Part shown: positions 7,807-17,231 of the stretch, in pieces | How positions within the stretch are numbered: position 1 is the first letter of the stretch | Layout of the letters: each line of letters starts with the position of its first letter | Source: an uncultured bacterium | GTDB taxonomy: Bacteria > Bacillota > Clostridia > Lachnospirales > Lachnospiraceae | Direction of reading: 5' to 3' | DNA length: 61,972 nucleotides | Assembly: GCA_905215405.1 (NCBI GenBank) | Contig: CAJMQE010000011.1 | Location: 1 to 61,972 of the forward strand | Program-made: the position numbers and the translations under genes | The notes under the pieces: model-generated | Database searches by the model: none | What the model was told of the DNA's origin: nothing | What the model saw: the letters and a program-made list of their open reading frames with translations, nothing else

Positions 7807-9204
7807 ATGGACTCAAAGAAAAGAATAACATGGACAAGTCTCGCATTAATGGCTTTCTCAGCTGTATGGGGATTTGGTAATGTAATTAACGGTTTTTCCG
7901 AATACGGCGGACTGAGAGCATGTGTATCATGGATTATCATATTCGCGATATATTTCGTTCCATATGCGCTGATGGTAGGAGAACTTGGTGCAACATTTAA
8001 AGAAGAAGGCGGCGGTGTAAGTTCATGGATAAAAAAACTTATCGGACCTACAGTAGCTTACTATGCAGGATGGACATACTGGGTAGTTCATATGCCTTAT
8101 ATTTCACAGAAACCTAACTCTGCTGTAATCGCTGTTAGCTGGGCAATCTTCCAGGACGGACGAGTAAGTAAGATGAATACAATGGTAATGCAGCTGATCT
8201 GCCTTGCTATTTTTGCTGTCGTACTTGTTGTTGCCCTTCGTGGTGTAAGTATTGTTAAGAAGATTGCTACACTTGCTGGTGTCGCAACATTTGTAATGTC
8301 AATCCTCTTCATCGTTATGATGCTTGTAGCTCCTGCAATCACAGGTGTTTCTGTAGCAACAGTAGACTGGTCATGGAAGAGCTTTATGCCAACAATTGAT
8401 GTGAAGTTCTTTACGAGCCTTTCAATTCTTGTATTCGCAGTTGGTGGATGTGAGAAGATGTCACCTTATGTTAATAAGACAAAAGATCCTTCAAAGGATT
8501 TCTCAAAGGGAATGATTGCCCTTGCAGGTATGGTAGCTATCTGTGCTATCCTTGGTACAATTGCTCTTGCAATGATGTTCGATTCTAACAACATCCCAAG
8601 TGATATCCTTACAAATGGTGCTTACTATGCATTTGCTAAACTTGGCGAATATTATCACCTTGGTAATTTCTTCGTTATCGTTTACGCAATTACAATTATC
8701 ATTGCACAGTTCGCTGTTATGGTAATTTCTATCGATGCACCTCTTAGAATCTTACTTGAAAGTACAGATAAGAAGTACATCCCAGCTCCATTATTCAAAC
8801 AGAACAAATATGGTGCTTATACAAACGGTATCAAGATGGTAGCTGTAATCGTAGGTATTTTAATTGTTATTCCTGCATTCGGTATCAAAGATGTTGATGT
8901 TCTTGTTAAATGGTTAGTAAAAGTTAACTCTGTATGTATGCCACTTAGATATCTCTGGGTATTTGCTGCATACGTTGCACTTAAGAAATCACTTAAGACA
9001 TTTGAAACAGAGTATCGTTTTGTTAAGAGCAGAAAAATTGGTATGGTATTTGGCGCATGGTGCTTTATCTTTACAGCAATCGCTTGTATCCTTGGTATCT
9101 ATTCAACTGACAAATTCCAGCTTGTGTTGAATATCGTTACTCCATTCATTCTGCTTGGCCTTGGTTTCATTATGCCTAAGTTAGCAAAGAAGTATGATAA
9201 ATAG
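7807..9204 (+). CDS. APC-superfamily amino-acid permease or antiporter
   Basis: A 465-residue protein with about 12 membrane helices. The first helix carries the APC signature region (AVWGFGNVINGFSEYGG), followed by GELGATFKEEGGGVSSWI, typical of the glutamate/GABA-antiporter and YjeM-like branches. It imports or exchanges amino acids across the membrane; the substrate is not predictable. AAGGAG precedes the ATG. Codon use differs from the two-component genes on both sides (many CTT, GCT and GTT codons), as expected for a well-expressed gene rather than clear evidence of transfer. It is a single-gene unit with its own promoter and terminator. Confidence 0.85.
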   Translation: MDSKKRITWTSLALMAFSAVWGFGNVINGFSEYGGLRACVSWIIIFAIYFVPYALMVGELGATFKEEGGGVSSWIKKLIGPTVAYYAGWTYWVVHMPYISQKPNSAVIAVSWAIFQDGRVSKMNTMVMQLICLAIFAVVLVVALRGVSIVKKIATLAGVATFVMSILFIVMMLVAPAITGVSVATVDWSWKSFMPTIDVKFFTSLSILVFAVGGCEKMSPYVNKTKDPSKDFSKGMIALAGMVAICAILGTIALAMMFDSNNIPSDILTNGAYYAFAKLGEYYHLGNFFVIVYAITIIIAQFAVMVISIDAPLRILLESTDKKYIPAPLFKQNKYGAYTNGIKMVAVIVGILIVIPAFGIKDVDVLVKWLVKVNSVCMPLRYLWVFAAYVALKKSLKTFETEYRFVKSRKIGMVFGAWCFIFTAIACILGIYSTDKFQLVLNIVTPFILLGLGFIMPKLAKKYDK

Positions 9205-9240
9205 GAATTAAATATTTAAATACGAATTTATAAAATTAAG

Positions 9241-9279
9241 AAGAGATGCTTAAAAAAAGCATCTCTTTTTTTGTTTTTT
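9241..9279 (+). terminator. Terminator of the permease gene
   Basis: AAGAGATGC pairs with GCATCTCTT around an A-rich loop, followed by a long T tract. Confidence 0.85.
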
Positions 9280-9301
9280 TGTAAACAAATACTTGATAAT
9301 A

Positions 9302-9360
9302 TGGTATGATGGGACTATAGAACAGAAGAAATTATAAATAGAAACTGTCATGCGACAGTT
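9302..9360 (+). promoter_or_regulatory. Extended -10 promoter and inverted repeat before the hybrid kinase
   Basis: TGGTATGAT (TG at 9302, TATGAT at 9305-9310) is a candidate extended -10. About 35 bases downstream is a perfect seven-base inverted repeat (AACTGTC at 9343-9349, GACAGTT at 9354-9360) with a four-base loop and no T tract, so it could be an operator or a leader hairpin. Confidence 0.4.
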
Positions 9361-9492
9361 GAAAAAATTACGGATTTTACTGAACATAAGAATATACGGT
9401 TTGTAAAAAAGGAGTATATGCTTGTATCAGCATACATAAGATAAGGGGAAATAAGAGAAGGGATAAACGAAAAATGGGGAGGCAATTGAATA

Positions 9493-11643
9493 ATGGTGAA
9501 TTACAATCATGGTTTAGATTTAATCAATGATATAACTTCCATTGGCATTTGCGTAATCAGTAGAAAAACGAAAGAAATTCTGTTTGCAAATGACAAATTG
9601 TGCGAAATTATACCAGAAATGCGTAAGACTGCAGTTTGGAAGGAAGAGTGGAATCAGAATCTGGATGTGAAGATCACGCCGACATTCTGGAGTAATGGAG
9701 AGCCCGCAGACCTGATAGAAATAGGAACTGCGGTAGTCAGAGAGGCACAGGATCAGAAGACGACGGAGAAGGAACTTAATCTGAATCTTGAGAGAATTAA
9801 TTCGCAACGGAGATTTGCAAGTGCGGTCGTGGACAGCTATGATATGGTTTTTGAAGCGGACTATGCCAATGAGGTTTTATACAGCTACTACATTTATGGG
9901 GATGAAGTAGTACAGCAGTGTGAAAACAAAACGGTAAGTGAGCATATTCAGGAACAGATGGCACTCTGTCATCCGGATGACAGAGAGTTGTACTGGCGGA
10001 CATTTTCGTATGAGGCAATCAGTAATACCATCAAAAGAGGACAGAAATTCATTAACATTAAGACACGGAGAAAGTTAATGAAAACCGTAGCGTATCACTG
10101 GTATCAGTCACACGCACGTTTATTTGAAACAGCGGATGGTAAGATCCGCATGATGGTCTATATCAGAGATATTGATGCACAGGAAAGAGAGTTCGAGCAG
10201 AACAGAAATGCATTGATCGATGCATTTAAAAAGGCCGAAATCGCAAACAGTGCGAAAAGTGAGTTCCTTTCAAAAATATCACATGATATCAGAACACCAA
10301 TGAACGGAATTGTAGGAATGACAGAAATCGCATTGCGAAATCTGGATGATGTTAATAAAGTCAGATACTGTCTTGACAATATCTCAGAAGCCAGCGGACA
10401 TATGATGGAGCTGGTCAATAATGTACTGGATATGTCAGAGATCGAGTCTGGAAATATAGATATTCAGGAAGAAGAATTTAATCTGATGCAGTTCGTGCAG
10501 AAGATCATGGGAATCATGCGCCCAATCGCGGCAAAAAAGGAACAGAGCATCTCAGTCAATGTAAAGGGGCTCAGACACAGAAAAGTTATGGGAGATAGTG
10601 TCAGAGTGCAGCAGGCACTGCTTAATATTTTATCGAATGCCCTAAAATATTCAGACAAAGGGGAAACGGTTATTTTTACGATCAGTGAGAAAGAAATTGA
10701 CCTGCCGGGAAAGGCATTGTATGAAATTTCAGTCCGGGATCATGGAGTTGGAATGCAGGAGGACTTTGTCAGTCATATGTTTGAACCTTTTGTCAGAGCA
10801 GAAGACTCCAGAATCAGCAAAGTACAGGGGACAGGCCTTGGCATGCCAATTACAAAGAGCATTATCAGTGCACTGGACGGAAAGATCAGAGTAGAAAGTA
10901 AGCTGAATGAAGGAACCTGCTTTTATATTGAACTGCCACTGACAATTGCGCAAAAACATACGGATACGGGTAGAAAAACTTTCAGTCAGGACAAGAATCG
11001 GTCAGAACAGCATAAAAACAGCCAGATGATTGCAGTAGGTCTGGATGAAAGCTTCAATAGTCAGAAGGACAGCAGGGAACGGCAGCAGGGCATTGATTCT
11101 ATGATCAGCTGTATGAATGGTAACGGATACAAACAGATGAATCAACAGTTGAACCACCAGTTAGAGGAACAGAAACAGGAACAAAAGCATGAGTTGTTCT
11201 TTGCAGGATCGTACAAGGGAAACCATGGGGACCAACAAGATCTGAGAGCATGGGAACTGCAGGGAAAACATATTTTGATCGTGGATGATAACGAGATGAA
11301 TATGGAGATCTTAAAAGAAATATTTAAAGAAGCGCAGGCTAGTATTGAAGTAGCAATGAATGGACAGGAAGCATATGAGAAGTTCATGCAGTCGGAAGAA
11401 AACTATTATCAGATGATCCTGATGGATATTCAGATGCCAGTGTTGAATGGATATGATGCAACCCGTCAGATCCGTGCACTGAATCGAATGGATGCAGGAA
11501 GAATTCCGATCATTGCGATGACAGCGAATGCTTTTCGAGAAGATATAGAAAGAGAAGTACAGGCGGGGATGACTGCACATATCTCAAAACCATTTAATTT
11601 TAAATATCTGAGTAAAGTGATTGTAGATAATCTGGCAGTATAG
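9493..11643 (+). CDS. Hybrid sensor histidine kinase with C-terminal receiver
   Basis: A 716-residue kinase with no membrane helix. Residues 1-100 look like a divergent PAS-type module and about 105-230 like a second PAS domain (CHPDDRELYW and YIRDIDAQERE are typical edges). The H-box is at His264 (ISHDIRTPMNGIVG). The ATPase domain has NALKYSDKGE, DHGVGMQ and GTGLGMPITK. A Gln/Asn-rich linker (about 490-590) leads to a receiver domain with phospho-acceptor Asp645 (LMDIQMPVLNG) and Lys in ISKPF. No Hpt or output gene is adjacent, so it probably phosphorelays to a distant partner. GGGGAGG lies about 10 bases before the ATG. Confidence 0.88.
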   Translation: MVNYNHGLDLINDITSIGICVISRKTKEILFANDKLCEIIPEMRKTAVWKEEWNQNLDVKITPTFWSNGEPADLIEIGTAVVREAQDQKTTEKELNLNLERINSQRRFASAVVDSYDMVFEADYANEVLYSYYIYGDEVVQQCENKTVSEHIQEQMALCHPDDRELYWRTFSYEAISNTIKRGQKFINIKTRRKLMKTVAYHWYQSHARLFETADGKIRMMVYIRDIDAQEREFEQNRNALIDAFKKAEIANSAKSEFLSKISHDIRTPMNGIVGMTEIALRNLDDVNKVRYCLDNISEASGHMMELVNNVLDMSEIESGNIDIQEEEFNLMQFVQKIMGIMRPIAAKKEQSISVNVKGLRHRKVMGDSVRVQQALLNILSNALKYSDKGETVIFTISEKEIDLPGKALYEISVRDHGVGMQEDFVSHMFEPFVRAEDSRISKVQGTGLGMPITKSIISALDGKIRVESKLNEGTCFYIELPLTIAQKHTDTGRKTFSQDKNRSEQHKNSQMIAVGLDESFNSQKDSRERQQGIDSMISCMNGNGYKQMNQQLNHQLEEQKQEQKHELFFAGSYKGNHGDQQDLRAWELQGKHILIVDDNEMNMEILKEIFKEAQASIEVAMNGQEAYEKFMQSEENYYQMILMDIQMPVLNGYDATRQIRALNRMDAGRIPIIAMTANAFREDIEREVQAGMTAHISKPFNFKYLSKVIVDNLAV

Positions 11644-11669
11644 GCCGGGTAAAGACAGGAAGGAGTAGT

Positions 11670-12821
11670 ATGAAGTTTTTCCATTTATCGGATCTGCACA
11701 TTGGCAAGCAACTATATGGGTACCATTTAAATCAGGATCAGAGGGTGATTCTGGATCAGGTCATCGAACAGGCAAAAAAGCTGCGTCCGGATGCAATTGT
11801 GATTGCAGGAGATGTGTACGATAAGTCTGTGCCTTCAGCGGATGCCGTTACTCTTTTTGATGAGTTCCTGACAAAGCTGACAGAGATGGAACCTGCGATT
11901 CCAGTGTTGATCATCAGTGGAAATCATGATAGTGCGGAAAGACTGGAATACGCGAGTCAGATCCTCGACCGTCAGCAAATATATATAGCCGGAGTGCCTC
12001 CTAAGACCAGCGAAGATCATATTCGTAAAGTTGTATTAAAGGACCAATATGGGGAAGTGAATTTCTTTTTGCTTCCATTTATCAAGCCCGGATTTGTAAG
12101 AAATGTGCTGGAAGAAGTTCCGGAGACTTATGATGAAGCTGTCAGAAAGATGATTGAGAGAGAGCACATAGATACCACGCAGAGAAACGTACTGGTATCT
12201 CATCAGTTTTACACATTTTCTGGGAAAGAACCAGATCGGTGCGAATCAGAGCTTCTGTCAGTTGGTGGACTGGACAATATTGATATTAGTGCGGTTTCAG
12301 ACTTTGATTATGTCGCACTGGGACATATACATGGTGGACAACGGGTAGGTATGGAAAAGATACGGTACAGTGGAACACTTTTAAAGTACTCGGTAAGTGA
12401 GCAGAATCATCATAAAGGCCTGCTAGTCGTTACGCTGAATGAAAAAGGAGAAGAACCCCAGTTGGAAAAGATCGAATTGCATCCACTCAGGGATGTTCGT
12501 GAAATTCATGGAGAACTGGAAACGGTTTTGGCAATGGCGGACGAGGCAACCCAGGATGATTATGTCAGTGTGACACTGACGGATGAGCTGGAGACTTACC
12601 GACCACTGGATCGGTTACGTGAAGTCTATCCACATATTCTGGAACTGAGAATTGATAATGCAAGAACACGGGCAAAGCTGGAAGAAGTGGAAGAGATCGA
12701 GCAGATCTCTGATCCGGCAGATGCATTTGTACAATTTTTCGAAAAGATGCAGAACCGGACGATGACAAACGAAGAGCAGGAGATCCTGACAGAAGTATTA
12801 GAGAAAGCAAAGGAGGCATAG
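11670..12821 (+). CDS. sbcD: Exonuclease subunit SbcD (Mre11 family)
   Basis: A 383-residue calcineurin-like phosphoesterase. The metal-binding motifs are in order: SDLHIG (Asp8, His10), GDVYD (Asp48), SGNHDS (Asn85-His86), SHQFY and GHIHGG. With SbcC it forms the SbcCD (MR) nuclease that opens hairpins and cleans protein-blocked DNA ends in the cytoplasm. The C-terminal region (about 270-383) is the capping and SbcC-binding part. GAAGGAG precedes the ATG. sbcC starts 7 bases after the stop, so the two are one operon. Confidence 0.95.
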   Translation: MKFFHLSDLHIGKQLYGYHLNQDQRVILDQVIEQAKKLRPDAIVIAGDVYDKSVPSADAVTLFDEFLTKLTEMEPAIPVLIISGNHDSAERLEYASQILDRQQIYIAGVPPKTSEDHIRKVVLKDQYGEVNFFLLPFIKPGFVRNVLEEVPETYDEAVRKMIEREHIDTTQRNVLVSHQFYTFSGKEPDRCESELLSVGGLDNIDISAVSDFDYVALGHIHGGQRVGMEKIRYSGTLLKYSVSEQNHHKGLLVVTLNEKGEEPQLEKIELHPLRDVREIHGELETVLAMADEATQDDYVSVTLTDELETYRPLDRLREVYPHILELRIDNARTRAKLEEVEEIEQISDPADAFVQFFEKMQNRTMTNEEQEILTEVLEKAKEA

Positions 12822-12828
12822 CGGGCAG

Positions 12829-15780
12829 ATGAAACCATTATATCTGGAAATGTCGGCATTTGGCTCCTATGCCGGAAAAGCAGAAATAGATTTTACAAAA
12901 ATCAAGAGTGGTATATTTTTGATCACAGGAGATACCGGATCGGGGAAAACCACTATTTATGATGCCATAACGTATGCACTTTATGATAGAACAAGTGGAA
13001 ATCAGCGTGATGGAAATATGATGCGTAGTCAGTATGCGGCACTGGACGTACCAACATATGTCAGATTCAAATTTGAGTATGCCGGACAGATTTATGAAAT
13101 CCGGCGTAATCCGGAATATGAAAGAATGAGCCATAGGAAAAAAGCAGATGGCACATACAGCAGCACGAAAGAATCATCAAAAGTCAGTCTGATCATGCCA
13201 GATGGGTCAGAATTTATGGGCAAAAAAGCGGAGACGAATCAGAAGATCGTGGATATAATCGGGCTTGATGCCGGACAGTTCGCGCAGGTCGTAATGATTG
13301 CTCAGGGAGATTTTTTAAGATTGCTGCATGCGGGATCCCGTGATAGAAAAGTGATTTTTTCGAAAATATTTAATACAAAAATTTTCTGGAGAATCCAGGA
13401 GGAATTAAAGAACCGTTTTCAGGCGGTATACGGAGAACTCGAGGATAATCGCAAGGAATGTCTGATTCATATGAAGGGAATCGGCTATGGTGAACAGGCA
13501 GATGGAACGCATCCGGATCTGGAGGCAGTACAGGGCTTGATGCAAGAAGAATTATCAGGACTGACAGTACAGCAAAAGCATTTACAGGAGAAAATGGACC
13601 AGATCCGTATGAAACAGGGACAGGCGCAGACAGAACTGCATGCGGCGACCCAGATCGAAGAGTTATTCCAGAAGCTGGCGAAATCTCAGGAAATGCTGGA
13701 ACGTCTTGAGAGTAAAAAAGAGGACATACAAAGTCAGCAGAGGATTCTTGGCAGGGCAAAAAAGGCAAAAATCGTATATGAATTCGATCGAATCTGTGAG
13801 ACTAGTAAAAAGAATACAGAAACAGCAAAAAAGACCTGTATGGAAATGAGCGGATGGCTGAAGGAAAATGAACCAAAGGCGCAGGAACTACAAGTACAGC
13901 AGACCAAAATCACAGAACTGACAGAGCAGGAACTTCCGACTCTGCAGAAAATCGTTGCGACGTTGGATGCGGCACTTGGAGAAGATCCAAAAGCATTTAA
14001 ACAGGCTGAAAGTGCAGCTATACAGGCAGTAAAGGCAAATGAAAATACAAACTCGCTGGCAAGAATCCAGGGATTTTTTCAGAATGTCAATCTAGATTTC
14101 ACTGCACTCAGACAGCAGGTAGAATTATGCAGCAGACAGATGGATGGCATTACAGAGATCTGTTCAGGTGTAGAGGAACTCAGAAAGTATAAAGAGACAG
14201 AGATACGTAGCTATCAGGAATTGCAAAATGCAAATACTCGTTACCGTAGTGCTTCCGAGCATTATGAACAGGTTTTTGATAGTTTTCTGTCTGAGCAAGC
14301 AGGCGTGATTGCGGAAACGCTGGTCGATGATCAACCTTGTCCTGTATGCGGAGCAACGCAGCATCCACATCCGAAGGAACTTAGTGAAGGTGCAGCTACC
14401 CAGCAGCAGGTCGAACAGGCGAAGAAGAGCAGGGAAGAAGCAGAGAAACGCCGGGATCAGTGTACAAACCGATTCTCAGAATGTAAGAATCGGTTCGATG
14501 GACAGAGGACACTTCTTAGAAAAGAAATCAGTCAGCTGCGGACGTTGATGATTTCAGACGGAAATACGGATGGAGCAGAATTGTCTGGTGTGTTGACAGA
14601 AGAACTGTTAGAAGATCTGGATGCATTAAAACAGCAGACAGATCAATTGCACAAAAATATCGAAAAAGCTGGCGTGCAGGCAGAAACAAAACTGCAGGAA
14701 GCGCAGAAAAAAGCTGCCAGTTACCGGTACCATTCCCAGATTCGTATCAGTTATCTTGCCGGAAGAAAAGAAGCAGCGGACATGGCAAAGATGAAGCTGG
14801 ATCGTCTGATCGATGAGAAAAAGGGAGCACTTGCACAGGCAGAGCAGACATTCTCTGATTTACAGAAAGCACAGGAAAGTGCAGAAAAAGATTTCGTACA
14901 GGCGCGGGAACAACAGGAATTTGCTTCTTATGAAGAATATAGACAGGCACTGCGATCAACAGAACAAATGGATACAATGGAAAAGACGATCCAGCAGTTC
15001 AACGAATCCTATGCTGGTATGAAGTCAGGTGTTAAGGCATATCAGGAGCAGACCGAAGGAAAAAGAAGAGTTGATCTGGAAGAGATAAAGAGCCGGTTGA
15101 AAGAATTTACGGACTCTGAAAAAGAACTGGAAAAACAGAATAAAGAGTTATATAACAAAGTTGCGAATATCACGGAAGCAGCAAAGAAACTTAAGGCGCT
15201 CGCACAAAAGAGACAACAGCTGACGAAAAAATATGAAACAATTTCCTCACTTTATAGGACTGCAAATGGAAATTTGAGCGGAAGTGCCAAGATGGATTTT
15301 GAGACCTATGTGCTCAGACAGTATTTCAGACAGGTCATAAATGCAGCCAACAGACGTTTGTTAAAGATGGTATCGGGACAGTTCAAACTTGTCTGTAGAG
15401 ATCTCTCCGATCTAGGAGGACAGGGAGCATCAGGACTTGATCTTGATGTTTACAGCATGGTAACAGATTCCATCAGGGATGTGAAGACACTTTCCGGAGG
15501 CGAGTCCTTTATGGCAGCCCTGTCAATGGCATTGGGACTAGCGGATATTATCCAGAATTCAGCGGGGGCAGTACAGCTGGAAACGATGTTCATTGATGAA
15601 GGTTTCGGTTCTCTGGATGATGAGTCCAGGGAGCAGGCAATCATGATTCTCAACCAGCTAGCAGGCGATCATAGAATTGTCGGGATTATTTCTCATGTAA
15701 CTGAACTGAAAGAGCAGATCGATCATAAGTTGATCGTGGAAAAGACGGACCAGGGAAGTAAAGTACACTGGAATATTTAG
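12829..15780 (+). CDS. sbcC: Exonuclease subunit SbcC (Rad50 family)
   Basis: A 983-residue SMC-like ATPase. Walker A is GDTGSGKTT near residue 36, followed by the Q-loop region. Two long coiled-coil arms flank the zinc hook CPVCG (Cys504, Cys507), which dimerises molecules through Zn2+. The C-terminal lobe has the signature TLSGGESFMAALS and Walker B METMFIDEGFGSLD. Length and order are normal for the family. SbcC drives the ATP-dependent opening of the SbcD nuclease on DNA ends and hairpins. It is translated right after sbcD. Confidence 0.95.
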   Translation: MKPLYLEMSAFGSYAGKAEIDFTKIKSGIFLITGDTGSGKTTIYDAITYALYDRTSGNQRDGNMMRSQYAALDVPTYVRFKFEYAGQIYEIRRNPEYERMSHRKKADGTYSSTKESSKVSLIMPDGSEFMGKKAETNQKIVDIIGLDAGQFAQVVMIAQGDFLRLLHAGSRDRKVIFSKIFNTKIFWRIQEELKNRFQAVYGELEDNRKECLIHMKGIGYGEQADGTHPDLEAVQGLMQEELSGLTVQQKHLQEKMDQIRMKQGQAQTELHAATQIEELFQKLAKSQEMLERLESKKEDIQSQQRILGRAKKAKIVYEFDRICETSKKNTETAKKTCMEMSGWLKENEPKAQELQVQQTKITELTEQELPTLQKIVATLDAALGEDPKAFKQAESAAIQAVKANENTNSLARIQGFFQNVNLDFTALRQQVELCSRQMDGITEICSGVEELRKYKETEIRSYQELQNANTRYRSASEHYEQVFDSFLSEQAGVIAETLVDDQPCPVCGATQHPHPKELSEGAATQQQVEQAKKSREEAEKRRDQCTNRFSECKNRFDGQRTLLRKEISQLRTLMISDGNTDGAELSGVLTEELLEDLDALKQQTDQLHKNIEKAGVQAETKLQEAQKKAASYRYHSQIRISYLAGRKEAADMAKMKLDRLIDEKKGALAQAEQTFSDLQKAQESAEKDFVQAREQQEFASYEEYRQALRSTEQMDTMEKTIQQFNESYAGMKSGVKAYQEQTEGKRRVDLEEIKSRLKEFTDSEKELEKQNKELYNKVANITEAAKKLKALAQKRQQLTKKYETISSLYRTANGNLSGSAKMDFETYVLRQYFRQVINAANRRLLKMVSGQFKLVCRDLSDLGGQGASGLDLDVYSMVTDSIRDVKTLSGGESFMAALSMALGLADIIQNSAGAVQLETMFIDEGFGSLDDESREQAIMILNQLAGDHRIVGIISHVTELKEQIDHKLIVEKTDQGSKVHWNI

Positions 15781-15793
15781 AAAATCCTTTTGC

Positions 15794-15822
15794 TTGCGGG
15801 AAAATGGTAAAAAGAGTATAAT
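15794..15822 (+). promoter_or_regulatory. Probable promoter of the His-rich G3E GTPase
   Basis: TTGCGG at 15794-15799 and a perfect TATAAT at 15817-15822 have a 17-base spacer. The start codon lies 77 bases downstream. I see no clear Zur or Fur palindrome overlapping it. Confidence 0.5.
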
Positions 15823-15899
15823 GTTGCACAGTGTAGATAAAAATAGTTACGATAGGATTTGCAGTAAGATGCGAAGGTAATGGAAAGGAAGTAAGTAAT

Positions 15900-17078
15900 A
15901 TGACAAAAGTAGATATAATATCAGGCTTTTTAGGTGCAGGTAAGACAACACTGATCAAGAAATTATTAGGTGAAGCATTAAAAGGCGAACAGGTAGTTTT
16001 AATAGAGAATGAATTTGGTGAGATCGGAATCGATGGTGGATTCCTTCGTGAAGCAGGAGTTGAAATTCGTGAAATGAATTCTGGCTGTATCTGTTGTTCA
16101 CTTGTAGGCGATTTTGGTACATCTCTGAAGGAAGTAATTGATAAATATCATCCTGATAGAATTATTATCGAGCCATCAGGTGTCGGTAAATTATCTGATG
16201 TAATTAAAGCAGTAAAAGATCTTCATATTGAAAATGAGATCAAACTGAACAGTGCTTCTGCAGTAGTAGATGCATTAAAGGCAAAAGTATATATGAAGAA
16301 CTTCGGTGAATTCTTCAACAACCAGATCGAACATGCTGGAACTGTTATCCTGAGCAGAACACAGATGCAGAAAGAAGACAAGCTGGATAAAGCAATTGAA
16401 ATGATCAGAGAGCTGAATCCGAATGCACATATCATCACAACTCCATGGGAAGACCTGGATGGTGCACAGATTCTTGCAGCTATGGAAAATGTAACAAATC
16501 TTGAATTAGAACTTCTTGCAGAACAGGCTGAAAAAGCACATGAAGAACATGAACATCATCACCATCACGATGATGAATGTGGATGTGGACATGATCACGA
16601 TCATGAAGAGCATGAACACCATCATGATGATGAATGTGGATGTGGAAACGATCACGATCATGAAGAACACGAACATCACCATGATGACGAATGTGGCTGT
16701 GGACACGATCACAATCATGAAGAACATGAACATCATCATCACGATGGAGAATGTGGCTGTGGCTGTGGACATGATCATCACGATGGACATCATCATGCAG
16801 ATGAAGTATTCTCAAGCTGGGGCGTAGAAACTCCTAATAAATATGAAAAAGATGAGCTTGAAAAGATTTTACAGGCACTTGCTGATACTACAGAGTATGG
16901 ACAGATCCTTCGTTCTAAGGGTATGCTTCCTCAGAAGGATGGCAGCTGGATGTATTTCGATCTTGTACCAGGTGAATATGAAATCCGTGAAGGAAAAGCT
17001 GATTTCACAGGACGTATCTGTGTAATCGGTGCAAAACTTGATGAAGATAAATTAAAGACTTTATTTCATGTTAAATAA
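15900..17078 (+). CDS. G3E-family P-loop metallochaperone (CobW/COG0523) with His/Cys repeats
   Basis: A 392-residue COG0523 protein. Walker A is GFLGAGKTT (9-17) and the metal motif is Cys63-Ile-Cys65-Cys66 (SGCICCSL), which binds Zn2+ or a similar ion in this family. The usual guanine-specificity motif NKxD reads SRTQ here. About residues 216-300 hold four repeats rich in His, Asp/Glu and CGCG, a likely metal store. The C-terminal CobW_C domain (about 300-392) follows. Family members deliver Zn, Co or Ni to client proteins, often under zinc limitation. The neighbouring second G3E protein supports a shared metal role. Confidence 0.88.
   Translation: MTKVDIISGFLGAGKTTLIKKLLGEALKGEQVVLIENEFGEIGIDGGFLREAGVEIREMNSGCICCSLVGDFGTSLKEVIDKYHPDRIIIEPSGVGKLSDVIKAVKDLHIENEIKLNSASAVVDALKAKVYMKNFGEFFNNQIEHAGTVILSRTQMQKEDKLDKAIEMIRELNPNAHIITTPWEDLDGAQILAAMENVTNLELELLAEQAEKAHEEHEHHHHHDDECGCGHDHDHEEHEHHHDDECGCGNDHDHEEHEHHHDDECGCGHDHNHEEHEHHHHDGECGCGCGHDHHDGHHHADEVFSSWGVETPNKYEKDELEKILQALADTTEYGQILRSKGMLPQKDGSWMYFDLVPGEYEIREGKADFTGRICVIGAKLDEDKLKTLFHVK
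16545..16800 (+). repeat. In-frame tandem repeat encoding His/Asp/Cys-rich units
   Basis: Four related units of roughly 57-63 bases, each encoding EHEHHH...DDECGCG...HDHDHE-like sequence, lie inside the G3E gene. The last unit has an extra Cys pair and a longer His tail. Near-identity of the DNA between units suggests recent duplication. Confidence 0.85.
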
Positions 17079-17083
17079 TTAAA

Positions 17084-17200
17084 ACATTATGTCTGAACCA
17101 GGATACCTGGGAAATAGTTAGGACGTTATGTCTGAACCAGAATATCTGGAAAATAATTAGGACATTATGTTTGAACCAGAATAATTGGGAAATAAAGCAT
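17084..17200 (+). repeat. Three 39-base tandem repeats with palindromic cores
   Basis: Copies start at 17084, 17123 and 17162. Each has the form ACATTATGTCTGAACCAG followed by a variable core and TTAGG. The core is a perfect palindrome in copy 1 (CCAGGATACCTGG), shorter in copy 2 (CCAGAATATCTGG) and decayed in copy 3. They fill most of the gap between the two G3E genes. Confidence 0.85.
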
Positions 17201-17231
17201 TAAAAATAAGATGATAAGGCAGGATAAATGC

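Noticed and set aside
16480..16815. Long open frames opposite the His-rich region
   Set aside because: They are a by-product of the repetitive CAT/GAT-rich sequence of the G3E gene; composition (His/Val/Asp or Met/Ile runs) is not protein-like.
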